Of a DNA stretch of 20,221 bases, positions 12,101-19,253 are shown one piece after another. Numbering within the stretch: position 1 is the stretch's first letter; each line of letters starts with the position of its first letter. Both the position numbers and the translations under genes were made by a program. Source of the stretch: Choristocarpus tenellus KU-1152 (taxonomy: Eukaryota; Phaeophyceae); assembly GCA_964200185.2 (NCBI GenBank), contig CAXNAD020000409.1, positions 1 to 20,221 on the forward strand. Reading direction: 5' to 3'. A model generated the notes under the pieces. It saw only the letters and a program-made list of their open reading frames with translations. It made no database searches and was not told the DNA's origin.

Positions 12101-13397
12101 GTCAGAAATAGATGGAAGAAAGGATGCACAAGAAATTTTTCAGGTACAAAATAGTATCAAGTATCAAGTAGTTCCTAAGTGTTGAATGCGTTGGTCTCTA
12201 GCAGCTACATTGTGTGCTGTGTGGAATGGAGTGACTTTTAGGGTATGTATATCAGTTTACTTAGCAAGCATTGAAAGGTTCAAGGTGAGGAAGGACCTAT
12301 TTTTCTTTTACCTATTTTTCTTTTTTTTTCTTTTCCGTTGAATTAATGATTTAATTTGAAGTTGCTACAAATATAAAAAAAACATGCTCCATGACTTTTG
12401 TACACCTTACTCTAACCAGAGGATATGCATGGTCTTTGCTGCACTTGCTTACAACAGTATTAATATTGATAAAATATCATATAAATAATAAAATACTTCA
12501 ATTCCAACTGGATTATGCTATTGTGATGCTTCCCCTTACCATGGTTGGACCAAACAGTTAACAAAGGTACCAATTGCTTGTGATATTACTGTTAATATTA
12601 TTGTGAATATTAATGTTATATTTTTTTTGTTGCAGACGAGAGCGAGCGCAGATTGGTCAAGACCTATTCTCAGGATCTGCCTCAGTCCCTGTGCAGTTCC
12701 CAGCATGCTTTACATTTGTATTCAGGGCATTCACTACCCTGGATGGCATTGGTAAGACGCTGGACCCACGGTATGACCTGACCAAGATTGCATCTCCTTA
12801 CCTGAAAGAACTGCTGGACTTGAAGGATGGAAACACTTACGTGTCAGTTTTTAAGACATGGGCGAAAAGGCTAGGTAAGTTATTGATTTTCTGATTGGTT
12901 ACAATTCTTGTTAGGTTTATTGGTGTTTTGAGTGTGGGAGGGAGGGTCTGAACTCTGTCACAAACTCTCAGAAATTTCATCAATATTCCTGCATGTCACT
13001 TTAACCCATATTGTATTGTGTAACACATATTTTGCTTGGTCTAGGATGGAGGGGACAAGACATTGCAAGCGTTGTGCAGAGCCCAAGGCGTGTTCAGCAT
13101 GTTGACAGTGTGGTTACCAAACTGGAGCGGGGTGACCTCAAGCTTAGAGTTAGGGTTCTTGAGTCGGAGGCTGCTTTTGCACGCATGGAGGCTCTGCAGG
13201 GTAGCCTATCAGCTGCAATGATTGCAACACTGTTTCTGAATGTGGGAGTCTTGTTGACCTCTAGAGCAGTGCCTTCCATTATGGCTGCCAGAGCTATGTT
13301 TGCGCTTTCTGGTTTGTTTGGGATACAGGTGCCTTTTGGATATTTCCGAATTTGGCAAATGAAACAGCAGGAGCAGAATGCAAGAGGTTTCCGGTGA
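3002..13397 (+). CDS. Plastid-type ABC1 (UbiB/ADCK-like) atypical kinase, ABC1K7/8 group, complete, 10 exons
   Basis: Exons: 3002-3138, 3289-3874, 4473-4661, 5800-5948, 7299-7455, 9096-9252, 9983-10158, 11588-11712, 12636-12874 and 13045-13397 (TGA). All introns are GT-AG and all phases agree, giving 755 residues, close to plant ABC1K8 (about 760). Residues 1-23 resemble a signal peptide and F24 onward a transit peptide. Family marks in order: KIGQ 238-241; alanine-rich loop AAAS 298-301 in place of the usual glycine-rich loop; VKVQRP with ATP-binding K318; YEEVDY 368-373; catalytic loop HCDPHPGN with D455 and N460; YDFGMM with metal-binding D475; [13 protein letters not shown] near 660-675; two hydrophobic C-terminal segments near 694-711 and 717-739. 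In plants this group acts at plastid envelope or thylakoid membranes and affects prenyl-lipid or galactolipid balance, iron and oxidative stress; its direct substrate is unsettled. The family is certain; the exact subgroup and location are inferred. Confidence 0.95.
3289..3874 (+). CDS. ABC1 kinase exon 2: linker and KxGQ motif
   Basis: The acceptor follows a long pyrimidine tract (3241-3284) ending CATATAG. The exon enters in phase 2, completing R46, and leaves in phase 0 after Q241. It encodes a poorly conserved Glu/Val/Gly-rich linker, a hydrophobic stretch at about 188-202 ([15 protein letters not shown]), a basic segment, then [10 protein letters not shown], the N-terminal extension that defines ABC1 kinases. 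Confidence 0.93.
4473..4661 (+). CDS. ABC1 kinase exon 3: LLSTR to alanine-rich loop
   Basis: 63 codons, phase 0 at both ends. It encodes [20 protein letters not shown], directly continuing KIGQ from exon 2, and ends with SLAAASLGQ, the alanine-rich nucleotide loop of the family. The usual Pro in STRPDLL is Val here. Confidence 0.95.
5117..5137 (+). repeat. TTGGGA tandem repeat in intron 3
   Basis: Three copies of TTGGGA plus a partial one, resembling a variant telomere-type hexamer. It lies on the sense strand of the kinase intron 4662-5799. Confidence 0.7.
5301..5318 (+). repeat. Interstitial telomere-type repeat in intron 3
   Basis: GGGTCAGGGTTAGGGTTA, G-rich strand in the sense orientation. 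Confidence 0.75.
5800..5948 (+). CDS. ABC1 kinase exon 4: VAIK-like lysine
   Basis: Starts at GTG CAT GAG (VHEAYL), continuing SLGQ from exon 3 to make the family signature SLGQVH. It contains [10 protein letters not shown] with the ATP-contacting K318 and ends in phase 2 within the codon for R354. Confidence 0.95.
6047..6198 (+). repeat. ATATC-type AT-rich satellite in intron 4
   Basis: About 150 bases of interleaved ATATC and ATATATC units inside the kinase intron 5949-7298, about 100 bases after the exon 4 donor. It is nearly palindromic in composition (ATAT/GATATC) and could form hairpins. Confidence 0.95.
6296..6315 (+). repeat. (GT)10 microsatellite in intron 4
   Basis: Twenty bases of perfect GT dinucleotide, about 100 bases after the ATATC array. 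Confidence 0.95.
6546..6562 (+). repeat. Interstitial TTAGGG repeat in intron 4
   Basis: GGGTTAGGGTTAGGGTT, sense-strand G-rich orientation. A (GTATG)n run of five units follows at 6596-6620, the last unit imperfect (GTATA). Confidence 0.85.
7299..7455 (+). CDS. ABC1 kinase exon 5: C-helix region
   Basis: The first base completes R354, followed by [20 protein letters not shown] and NAERF, matching DW..IY.E....LY.EIDY....NA.RF of plant and cyanobacterial ABC1 proteins. It ends in phase 0 at INWDRSTDK before GTAAGA. Confidence 0.95.
7469..7587 (-). repeat. Cluster of CCCTAA telomere-type repeats at the start of intron 5
   Basis: CCCTAA runs at 7469-7486, 7508-7519 and 7534-7548, starting 14 bases after the exon 5 donor, then an opposite-strand GGGTTAGGGTT at about 7576-7586. 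This is the main place where the C-rich telomere strand lies on the sense strand, and the cluster could fold back on itself in RNA. Confidence 0.85.
7811..7920 (+). repeat. Three short tandem arrays in intron 5
   Basis: Three 11-base units (GTCTTTTACTT and a one-base variant) at 7811-7843, two copies of CCCAACTGAG at 7846-7865, and nearly five GTTTGTCAT units (period 9) at 7878-7920. Three unrelated periods within 110 bases suggest local replication slippage. Confidence 0.9.
8891..9034 (+). repeat. 12-base minisatellite, 12 units, just before exon 6
   Basis: Twelve units of GCAATTATCAGT, some with ATTACC instead of ATTATC, ending 61 bases before the exon 6 acceptor. Each unit carries a CAG that could act as a decoy splice acceptor. 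The kinase reading frame is open through the whole array and would encode Gln-Leu-Ser/Pro-Val repeats. Confidence 0.97.
9096..9252 (+). CDS. ABC1 kinase exon 6: hinge and catalytic loop
   Basis: Begins [12 protein letters not shown], the hinge-strand match to VLTLEYVPGVKI, and ends GFFHCDPHP in phase 1 with the glycine codon split. It contains the catalytic D455. The same reading frame stays open upstream through the adjacent 12-base minisatellite as far as about 8868, but the canonical acceptor at 9094-9095 and the family alignment fix the exon start. Confidence 0.95.
9534..9687 (+). repeat. 14-base minisatellite, 11 units, in intron 6
   Basis: Eleven units of GGTATATTTAGTAT. The first five read TAT at the end, the sixth TCT, the seventh TAT and the last four TCT, a variant gradient typical of unequal copying within an array. 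Confidence 0.97.
9873..9986 (+). repeat. 57-base tandem duplication spanning the exon 7 acceptor
   Basis: Copies at 9873-9929 and 9930-9986 differ at only a few bases, with a third partial copy (TTTGGCT) at 9987-9993 inside exon 7. The unit includes the acceptor AG and the first exon bases, so an identical acceptor exists at 9924-9925. Using that one would read N-L-A-D and then TGA, so it cannot give full-length protein. Confidence 0.95.
9983..10158 (+). CDS. ABC1 kinase exon 7: HPGN asparagine and DFG motif
   Basis: Completes HPGNLA across the splice, then gives [16 protein letters not shown] (metal-binding D475) and ends MDIIRK in phase 0. The acceptor and the first 11 exon bases are copied 57 bases upstream (see the 57-base duplication). 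Confidence 0.95.
10381..10560 (+). repeat. 60-base tandem repeat, three copies, in intron 7
   Basis: Three near-identical 60-base units (10381-10440, 10441-10500, 10501-10560), differing at about three positions. The core reads TGTTTGATTTGACAACTGG. They are not in the kinase reading frame and have no recognised function. Confidence 0.97.
11098..11161 (+). repeat. (GTAT)16 microsatellite in intron 7
   Basis: Sixty-four bases of perfect GTAT repeat in the kinase intron 10159-11587, likely highly variable in length between individuals. Confidence 0.97.
11588..11712 (+). CDS. ABC1 kinase exon 8: RFYLGEF helix and charged linker
   Basis: Encodes [20 protein letters not shown], matching the ...VRR.A.FFL..F segment of the family, then a charged linker [10 protein letters not shown]. 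It ends in phase 2. Joined to exon 9 it reads [20 protein letters not shown], which aligns without gaps to the plant LSKEEK...RLAAIGED region. Confidence 0.93.
11883..12284 (+). other. Possible group of three cassette exons in intron 8
   Basis: Three blocks flanked by AG and GT: 11883-11925 (phase 2 to 0; [14 protein letters not shown]), 12057-12143 (phase 0 to 0; starts [14 protein letters not shown]) and 12265-12284 (phase 0 to 2; QALKGS). Together they total 150 bases and would insert 50 residues between exons 8 and 9 without breaking the frame. Family alignment supports the direct exon 8 to exon 9 join, so these are at most alternative exons, and they may be chance. Confidence 0.3.
12636..12874 (+). 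CDS. ABC1 kinase exon 9: [13 protein letters not shown] and DGIGK block
   Basis: Enters in phase 2 and leaves in phase 1. It contains [25 protein letters not shown] and [14 protein letters not shown], the strongly conserved C-terminal lobe of plant and cyanobacterial ABC1 proteins, followed by [10 protein letters not shown]. Confidence 0.95.
13045..13397 (+). CDS. ABC1 kinase exon 10: C-terminal membrane region and stop
   Basis: Contains [20 protein letters not shown] and RVRVLESE, characteristic of the ABC1K7/8 type, then two hydrophobic segments separated by a short loop, and a basic tail ending GFR before TGA at 13395-13397. A TTAGGG motif (13150-13155) lies inside the codons for RVRV. 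Confidence 0.95.
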
Positions 13398-16065
13398 CAG
13401 GACAGGGTTATTAGAATTTGGGCAGTGTAGAGCTTACCTTCAAACAGTGTACACCTATAAATAGCAATATGTTGACACTGTTACTGTCTGTCTGCATGAT
13501 TTGTTTTGTACCATTTGATGGGGAGTTCTTTCCTGTCATGGGTAGTATTGTTGTAACTGCTGCATTTCCCCCTGCCCCAGCTGTAGAGGTTCTATAAAGT
13601 GTGTGAGGTCTGTCGCAAATACAGTGCTACTCTCTCTCCATGATGAGGTGCCATCATTTTTTGCCATGGAGGCTATCACATCAATGCAAGATGTTAACTC
13701 ACTGCTCTAGTTGCATGTTAGTTTCCCAAGGTTTGCCTTTTAACTGGGTAGAATACTTGAGGATTGAAGGTCGTGTCTTATTGTGGTTTCTGTCACAGAC
13801 CCTTCATTCAGGTTCGAAAACTGTGGAGTGTAGTACTAGCTACAGAAAAAACACCAGAATTGCTGTCAGGAGTTGAATAATTACTAATTGACTCATGTCA
13901 ACCCCCGACCATAATGTTAGAATAAGCACCTTCCATTACACATGATAATATTAATACATGATTACAGAACTAGATGTGTAGCTAGGTACCTTCCTTATTG
14001 GGGTCTATTGTGTAGCCCCATATGGGCACTTAGAGGACTAAAAAAATGGAGACAAAGGACTCACAATACGCCACAAGCTATAACCACCTCCTATGGTTCC
14101 AACCCTCGTGGGTCGTCTGCCCCTGGCTACAACTACCTGTAACCTGTGGTATTGTCATCCTTCGACCCCCAACAGTCTTGTGCAGCCTGCCCCATGGCAG
14201 AGACCTCTACAATCGATGTTTTGTTCTCCTCTGGAGTATTTTAACGGTTTACCTTTGGAGACAAGCGTTTACGATAGAGTTATGGTTTTTTGGTGCATGG
14301 CACGGTATGACCACACACCAGCAGTTGGAGGTGTATATCAAATTTTTTTACTTGTAGCGGTAAATATCATAACGCCATACTACTTTGCCCAAAACTATCT
14401 ACTTAGATTGTGGAGACCAGGAACTTCTCAGATCATTTTGTGCACAAGTTGCACCAAGAATTTCGTAGAGGATAGCAGAAACTCGTGATACCAGCAACCT
14501 AACATTGTTGCTTCTGTATAAACTTGTGTATAATATCAATAAGTCAATGCACAGGAAGACATCTCTCCTTCTTACGTCATTAGGCTGCTGTCCTATCACG
14601 TTTTACTTCCAGAATCTAGAGGTGATAGCATCCCTGCAAAGTCAAAACAGTAATAGTTCGAAGTACCATACATTCTTGGACGTCTTAGCTAAATAGCTAC
14701 TGGAACGGCTGATGTCCATGTAGGGGAGAAATGTCATTCTATACTACACTGGGAGTTTGTACGCATGTGACTTGCAGCCTAGCTTTTGGGTTCTGCAATT
14801 TGAGCTTGCAATACACTTCTTGTGGCAACCTTAAGTCCTAATCTCCCTGGTGTTGCAAACTCTTTCATTAGTCACTAGGCCTCCAATAGTAGTTGGGTGG
14901 AGAATAAGTCCAATGTTATCACAATATATCAGTATCAAGTAGAGGGGTGTCTTCGGAGTAGAGCTAGTGCCTGATTGTTTACACCCTGCATATCTTGTCA
15001 TCACATTGATTACTTGTAGATATGTCACCTCTCCCTTTTACAGGCCACAACCACTTTATAGATTTTCTTACACTCAAGATCCGCTTTCCCAAACCAAGGA
15101 ATCTCACCATACCTGCAAGGTCTACACATCCTTTTCTTTTCTTTCTCTCCTCAGTCGCCATCAAGTGGATGGAGCTGTCTCCCAGTTCCAACGTAGGAAT
15201 CTGTGGCTCCTTTCTTGTGGAAGGGGATGATCAGTACTATGTACTACTATAGTAGTCACCTGACCCTTCCCCAAGATCCTAGAGTGGGCTGCTATACCCT
15301 TGACACTATCCTACAAGCTAGGAGTGGCCTACCTCTGAAGCAGCATCTCCCAACTCTTTCTGTGCCCTAGTCTTAAAACCTCAACCATTAAGATGAATAG
15401 GTCCATAGGGGAGAGCACTCATAACTCTACCTCCTCAAAAGATAGTTACCGCCCTTCCACAGACACTGACTATTACCGCCAATCAACGTGTATCCATGGT
15501 CATAGGTTCAACTTCCTAACACCAATATTGGTACAGTAATGTTGAAAATATACCCTATCTCTGAATAGCCCCAAGCACACATGCACGTTGGACCAAAAAA
15601 TGTTTTCTTGCACAGAACCATGAGTGTTGTCACTGACAGTCACTTCTTCTAAGTCCTATACTCAGGAGTATTTCATCACTTTGGAGTAGCCCATAGACCT
15701 TGCAATCGAGTCACTTTTTTCTATCATTATCAGTCAGAACAGAATATGTGATTTAAAGCATGGCAGTGTATACACTTTCAACACATGTTTAATTTCATGC
15801 AAGTATTCTTGCGAAAGTGATTCTGACCCTCCTACCTCCTACTAAATATTATGTTCTTTGACCCTTCCCAAACACCTACTGAGACTTTGGTTACTATACA
15901 TGCTTACACATTTTTTTGTTAGGTTGGTGAGGTTTAGTAATTTTTTGGAGAGTTTTGTCGTAGGGTCGTTTAGCTGCTCAATCCCTTGTACCATAATCAA
16001 ATACATTGTGTCATTGTTGGTTGCTGCTCGAGATATACTCCAGCAACTCCCTAAGTTCCAGATGA

Positions 16066-16320
16066 TCCTATACTTTGTACTAATATTTGTTCAAATTCCT
16101 ATATACTCAAAATATTAATTTCAAGAGTCATTGTATGAACTTACACCATCAAGTCATTGGTTTTCTGGTCGCTTGTCAGTCGTGATATGAGGTTACACCC
16201 TTTAGGTTGCGCCGTCCTATACTTTATACTAGTTTGTTTGTTCATATACCTACACATACATTCCTCGAGACAATTTGTTCAATGTCATTCCATGAACCTA
16301 CACACACCTTCACGCCATCC
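16066..16320 (+). repeat. Diverged tandem duplication, period about 150 bases
   Basis: TCCTATACTTTGTACTA (16066) and TCCTATACTTTATACTA (16215) are each followed by TTTGTTCA-like text, a CCTA..ACA stretch, then GTCATTGTATGAACTTACAC (about 16130) and GTCATTCCATGAACCTACAC (about 16284). It looks like an old local duplication in noncoding DNA. Confidence 0.6.
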
Positions 16321-16723
16321 TTCCCCTCTTCTCTGCCTGCTCTCGATTCAAGGCTGGAACCGGGGGACATGGCTGGACAAACCTTGGTCATTGTAATTCC
16401 CTGGACAAAATAATGGCATTGATATATTACTAACATCACCATGGATTATAGTGAACTCATCATGCGATGTTTTGAACAAGGGTGAGGAATTTTGGGGTTG
16501 ACAATTTGGACCAATTTATAATTTATTGCAAATCTATCACTCATCGAGTATTTTCGTTCGTGTCCAGGAGTTGTTGTGGGGTGTGCGTTCAATTATTGGT
16601 TCGTCCTGTTTCCTAGTTCCTAGTTTGATGTATGTTCTGCGCTACATCATGTTAATTGTACAAACACTATCATGTAAGAAGAATATGTCTTCTAATATAT
16701 TACAATACAACAGGCAGTATTAA

Positions 16724-16731
16724 TATAAATA
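16724..16731 (+). promoter_or_regulatory. Possible TATA box of the V-ATPase subunit H gene
   Basis: TATAAATA about 150 bases before the ATG at 16884. The surroundings are AT-rich, so this is weak evidence on its own. Confidence 0.2.
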
Positions 16732-16883
16732 TTTTACCACTATTCTGAAATCAACGCCTTCGATGAGATAAAAACCTTTTGATACCAACAAGGTTCGTTG
16801 TTGCGTCTGGTTTTTCAGCTCGTTTTTAGAGACAAAAAGTTGCAGTTAAAAGGTCCGACCTTGGGGTTGGGCGGACTTGAAGC

Positions 16884-17042
16884 ATGTCGGAAACTCTGCT
16901 CTCGGGTGAAACTCCCATCGCGGCGCAAGAAGGGGAATGGAACATATACAGCCGTCAGACCGAGGGGGGTATACATGTCAAGTTCTCAGAGGTAGACTGG
17001 AATGCGCTTGTGCACGCTGGGGGTTTTCTTGACAAGGAAGAG
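16884..17042 (+). CDS. V-ATPase H exon 1
   Basis: 53 codons from ATG, ending in phase 0 at LDKEE before GTGAGG. The first 35 or so residues are variable; SEVDWNALVHAGGFLDKEE is the first segment that aligns with the family. The frame stays open past the donor to a TAG at about 17190, so retention of the intron would give a 102-residue product. Confidence 0.88.
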
Positions 17043-19253
17043 GTGAGGTACAATTGCAGGTGTATGCGCTCTTATATGGATCCCGGAAAGCAGTGTTTCA
17101 TTTGTACTACCAAAATTCTTGCATTTGTCTTTGCGTGGCTTGATGATGTTGCCGTGGAACTTGCTTTGGTCTGCAAGGAAATGGACGGGTAGGTTGGCGT
17201 GTGGCCTGGTTGACCAAGGAGACATTTTGCATGAGGAAATTTCGATTGATATGGAAAAATTCCGTGATCTCCTTTGCTCGTCCGAAGAGGGGACTTGTGA
17301 CATCGACGAGCGGGTGCCATTTCTTGTGTGTGGGAAGAGCCATCCTATGACCGAGTTTATTTGCTGTCCCACTGAAAAAGAAGGAAACGCAACGTACAGA
17401 GCTAAGTCCTGCCTTGAGATTAGAGTAAAATAAAATACTGGCTGAGGTTTTTTTCACCCCATAAGATGTCAAGTGTAGAAGACTTCTTGTTTATGGAAAT
17501 AAAAAACATTACCCTAACCTGTTACTGACTGGAGTGAGTGCGTCGGACTCCTGGACCGCTTCAAAGCCCTAGGTGGGAGTGGCCCGTCCACTTCCCTAAG
17601 GATGCTACATGAAATTCCTGACCCTTTCCTCAACCTCTTGTTGGAACTTGTTGATCGATGTAGGTTGAGCTGCTGAAAGTCAGTGACGAGGCCCCTATCG
17701 ATAGCGTACTTCACGATGCAGAGAAGGCTCGAAAGTATGTCGGGGTGCTAGTCAAGATAATGATGAATATCACAAGTGACAGCAAAGCGCAGCACTATGC
17801 GATCTCAAGGTGCGCTTCCTCGGGAAAACTTGTTCATGTGGTTGGAAGGCGGTTATGGTTATGGCGGATGATGAGCCTGAAGTGCTTCTCTGTTCAAGAA
17901 CTTGATTGCTATTTCCTTCACATTCCATAGTTCATACACCATGTGTAGTATCCTATGTGCTTCTTTGCGTATGTGTTGCCTATGGTTGGTGTTCTCTTCT
18001 GCATACAGTATTAAATGCATGCATCAACAGGCAAAATACTTCCAAATAATTGGTCATTTTCCTTGTGGGGTGCTGGGGTGGTCAGGGTGGATGATGTTGT
18101 TGCAGAGGACCCTGTGCAGCACTGCCGTCTCTTCTGCAAGGAAGAAGATAACACTCTTGACCAAACTCCTTTCATGCGTGTTATTGATAGTGGGGATGCA
18201 GCTGCCAAGCAGGTTGCCAGTGTAGTGCTGGCTCTCCTTATTGTGGTAAGAAACATTATTTTTAATAGTGTTCTATCTTCACTTAACCCTTCAATTAATG
18301 TTCTTCTTGACTCTGTGGGTGCTGTCTCCTTTCCTGCTGCCTCATAATGTCATGCTGACCTATGTCATAGATTTTTTCAGTATTTTACTATCATCATCAT
18401 CATCATCATTATCATCATCATTATTATTTAGGAATACAACTGATTCTTTTGCCTTATAATATGGTAACTTTCTTAGAGATTGTGATAACTTAAGGAATAG
18501 GATTGGGTTAGAGTTAGGGTTAGAATTTTGATAGACCATGGCTGTGATTCAATCGGCTGACAGCATTCTAACATAATGTATAGGTTGAGGGTTAGGGTAT
18601 CGATGTCTCAGCTTGTTCAGGAATGTGGCTACTTTTTCCTAGAATGTTACACCATCTCTTAATTATCTTTTGGGAGAAGATCATTGGAGTTGTCTTTTTG
18701 ACTTGTACCAAGAATATTGATATCAATGCTCATATTGGACAGCGCCAGGGCTAGAGTTAGTGTTGTTTTTTGTTTCTATGTTTTGAGTTAGGGTTAGGGT
18801 TAGGGTTAGGGTTAGGGTTAGGGTCAAGATGTGTTCCATAAAAGAAACTAAGAAACATGTATTCCATGATTATTCTCAGAGCAGTTTAAGGGTATGATGT
18901 AGTCTGATTGACAGGTTGATATGGAAGTGTGTCAAGAGTGTGTGATGTCATGGAAGGTGACTGTGTTAGTAACATCCTTCAAGTCAGCCCTCTGTGTGAT
19001 ACTAGCATTTGATATTTACTTTTTGCCCTGTATACTGCCTGCATCCTTGGGACTGAGTGAACAGCACCTCAAGGCTGACAGCAATGCCCTCCTTCAGTGG
19101 ATTTCCAGCCAGCTCAGCAATGGAAGGGTCCAAAGTCTTAGGGTTAGGGGTGCGGTGCAGTCGTTGTGTGTACTTCTCAGACTTGAACAAGCAAGGCTTT
19201 CCTTCTCTCAGCTTCGAGGGGTGGGTTTCCTAAACAAACTCCTGAGAATGCAG
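16884..19253 (+). CDS. V-type ATPase V1 subunit H (Vma13/ATP6V1H), 5' part, five exons
   Basis: Exons: 16884-17042, 17664-17809, 18086-18245, 18915-18956 and 19065-19253, giving the first 232 residues of a protein usually 440-480 long; the rest lies beyond the window. Subunit H binds the V1 sector of the vacuolar proton pump, is needed for its activity, and silences free V1. Landmarks: VDWNAL (the VNWQSY/IPWETY position of other subunits H), LDKEEVELL, KYVGVLVKIMMNITSD (matches FINLMTHISKEQT), AISRVDDVVAEDP (matches TMVDDMLQENH), ALLQWISSQLS (matches WIKTQL), and VRGAVQSLCVLL with SFSQLRGVGFLNKLL (matches TRGVPIAISCLSSLL and SFVQADGVKLL). These form the HEAT/armadillo-like helical N-terminal domain. 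The ATG at 16884 is the only sensible start. Introns 1-4 are GT-AG; the donor after exon 5 is GC. Confidence 0.92.
17043..17663. other. V-ATPase H intron 1 with long overlapping open frames
   Basis: This 621-base intron is richer in G and C than the kinase introns and holds open frames on both strands: 17119-17433 on + (104 codons), and 16986-17372 and 17107-17472 on - (128 and 121 codons). None resembles a known protein. Exon 1 to exon 2 joining fits the family directly, so this is noncoding for subunit H. It could contain a gene remnant or a small nested gene. Confidence 0.4.
17664..17809 (+). CDS. V-ATPase H exon 2
   Basis: Begins GTT GAG CTG (VELLKVSDEAP), continuing LDKEE from exon 1. 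It covers KYVGVLVKIMMNITSDSKAQ and ends in phase 2 at ISR before GTGCGC. Confidence 0.92.
18086..18245 (+). CDS. V-ATPase H exon 3
   Basis: Completes the split Arg, then VDDVVAEDPVQHCRLF, DQTPFMRVIDSGDAAAKQVA and SVVLALLIV, matching the second and third helical repeats of subunit H. Phase 0 at the GTAAGA donor. Confidence 0.92.
18390..18429 (+). repeat. (ATC)n microsatellite in V-ATPase H intron 3
   Basis: About 40 bases of ATC with some ATT units. Nearby in the same intron TTAGGG motifs occur at about 18511-18522 and 18592-18597. Confidence 0.9.
18788..18823 (+). repeat. (TTAGGG)6 interstitial telomere repeat in V-ATPase H intron 3
   Basis: Six perfect TTAGGG copies, the longest such run in the window, 91 bases before exon 4. 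The unit matches the telomere repeat of many algae, stramenopiles and animals. The G-rich strand is the sense strand. Confidence 0.97.
18915..18956 (+). CDS. V-ATPase H exon 4 (14 codons)
   Basis: A 42-base exon, VDMEVCQECVMSWK, phase 0 at both ends. Including it makes the distance between LALLIV and LLQWISSQL about equal to that in the plant subunit, which supports it. Confidence 0.8.
19065..19253 (+). CDS. V-ATPase H exon 5, with GC donor
   Basis: 63 codons from HLKADSNALLQWI to FLNKLLRMQ. The boundary reads CAG/GCAAGT, a perfect U1 match apart from the GC, typical of the minor class of GC-AG introns. The protein past this point (an LLYE..LWLLS-like segment) was not found in the remaining 970 bases. 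Confidence 0.85.

Larger units (their letters stand above)
13398..16883. other. Intergenic region, no recognisable gene
   Basis: About 3.5 kb with the 3' UTR of the kinase gene at its left end and the promoter of the V-ATPase gene at its right end. Open frames are short and overlap on both strands (for example 14093-14488 on + and 14979-15191 on -), and none shows a known domain. From about 14.2 to 16.4 kb the + strand is clearly C-rich and G-poor, opposite to the gene bodies. No AATAAA was seen soon after the stop at 13397. No TTAGGG array was seen here. Confidence 0.6.

Noticed and set aside
13806-13835. GGTTCGAAA as a tRNA T-arm
   Set aside because: The flanking bases do not pair into a T-stem, and no acceptor or anticodon stem is found around it.
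14046-14488. Overlapping 100-130 codon frames as a retroelement remnant
   Set aside because: No reverse transcriptase, integrase or protease motif can be read, and there are no flanking repeats.
18788-18823. TTAGGG run as a true chromosome end
   Set aside because: Only six copies, inside an intron, with coding exons on both sides.
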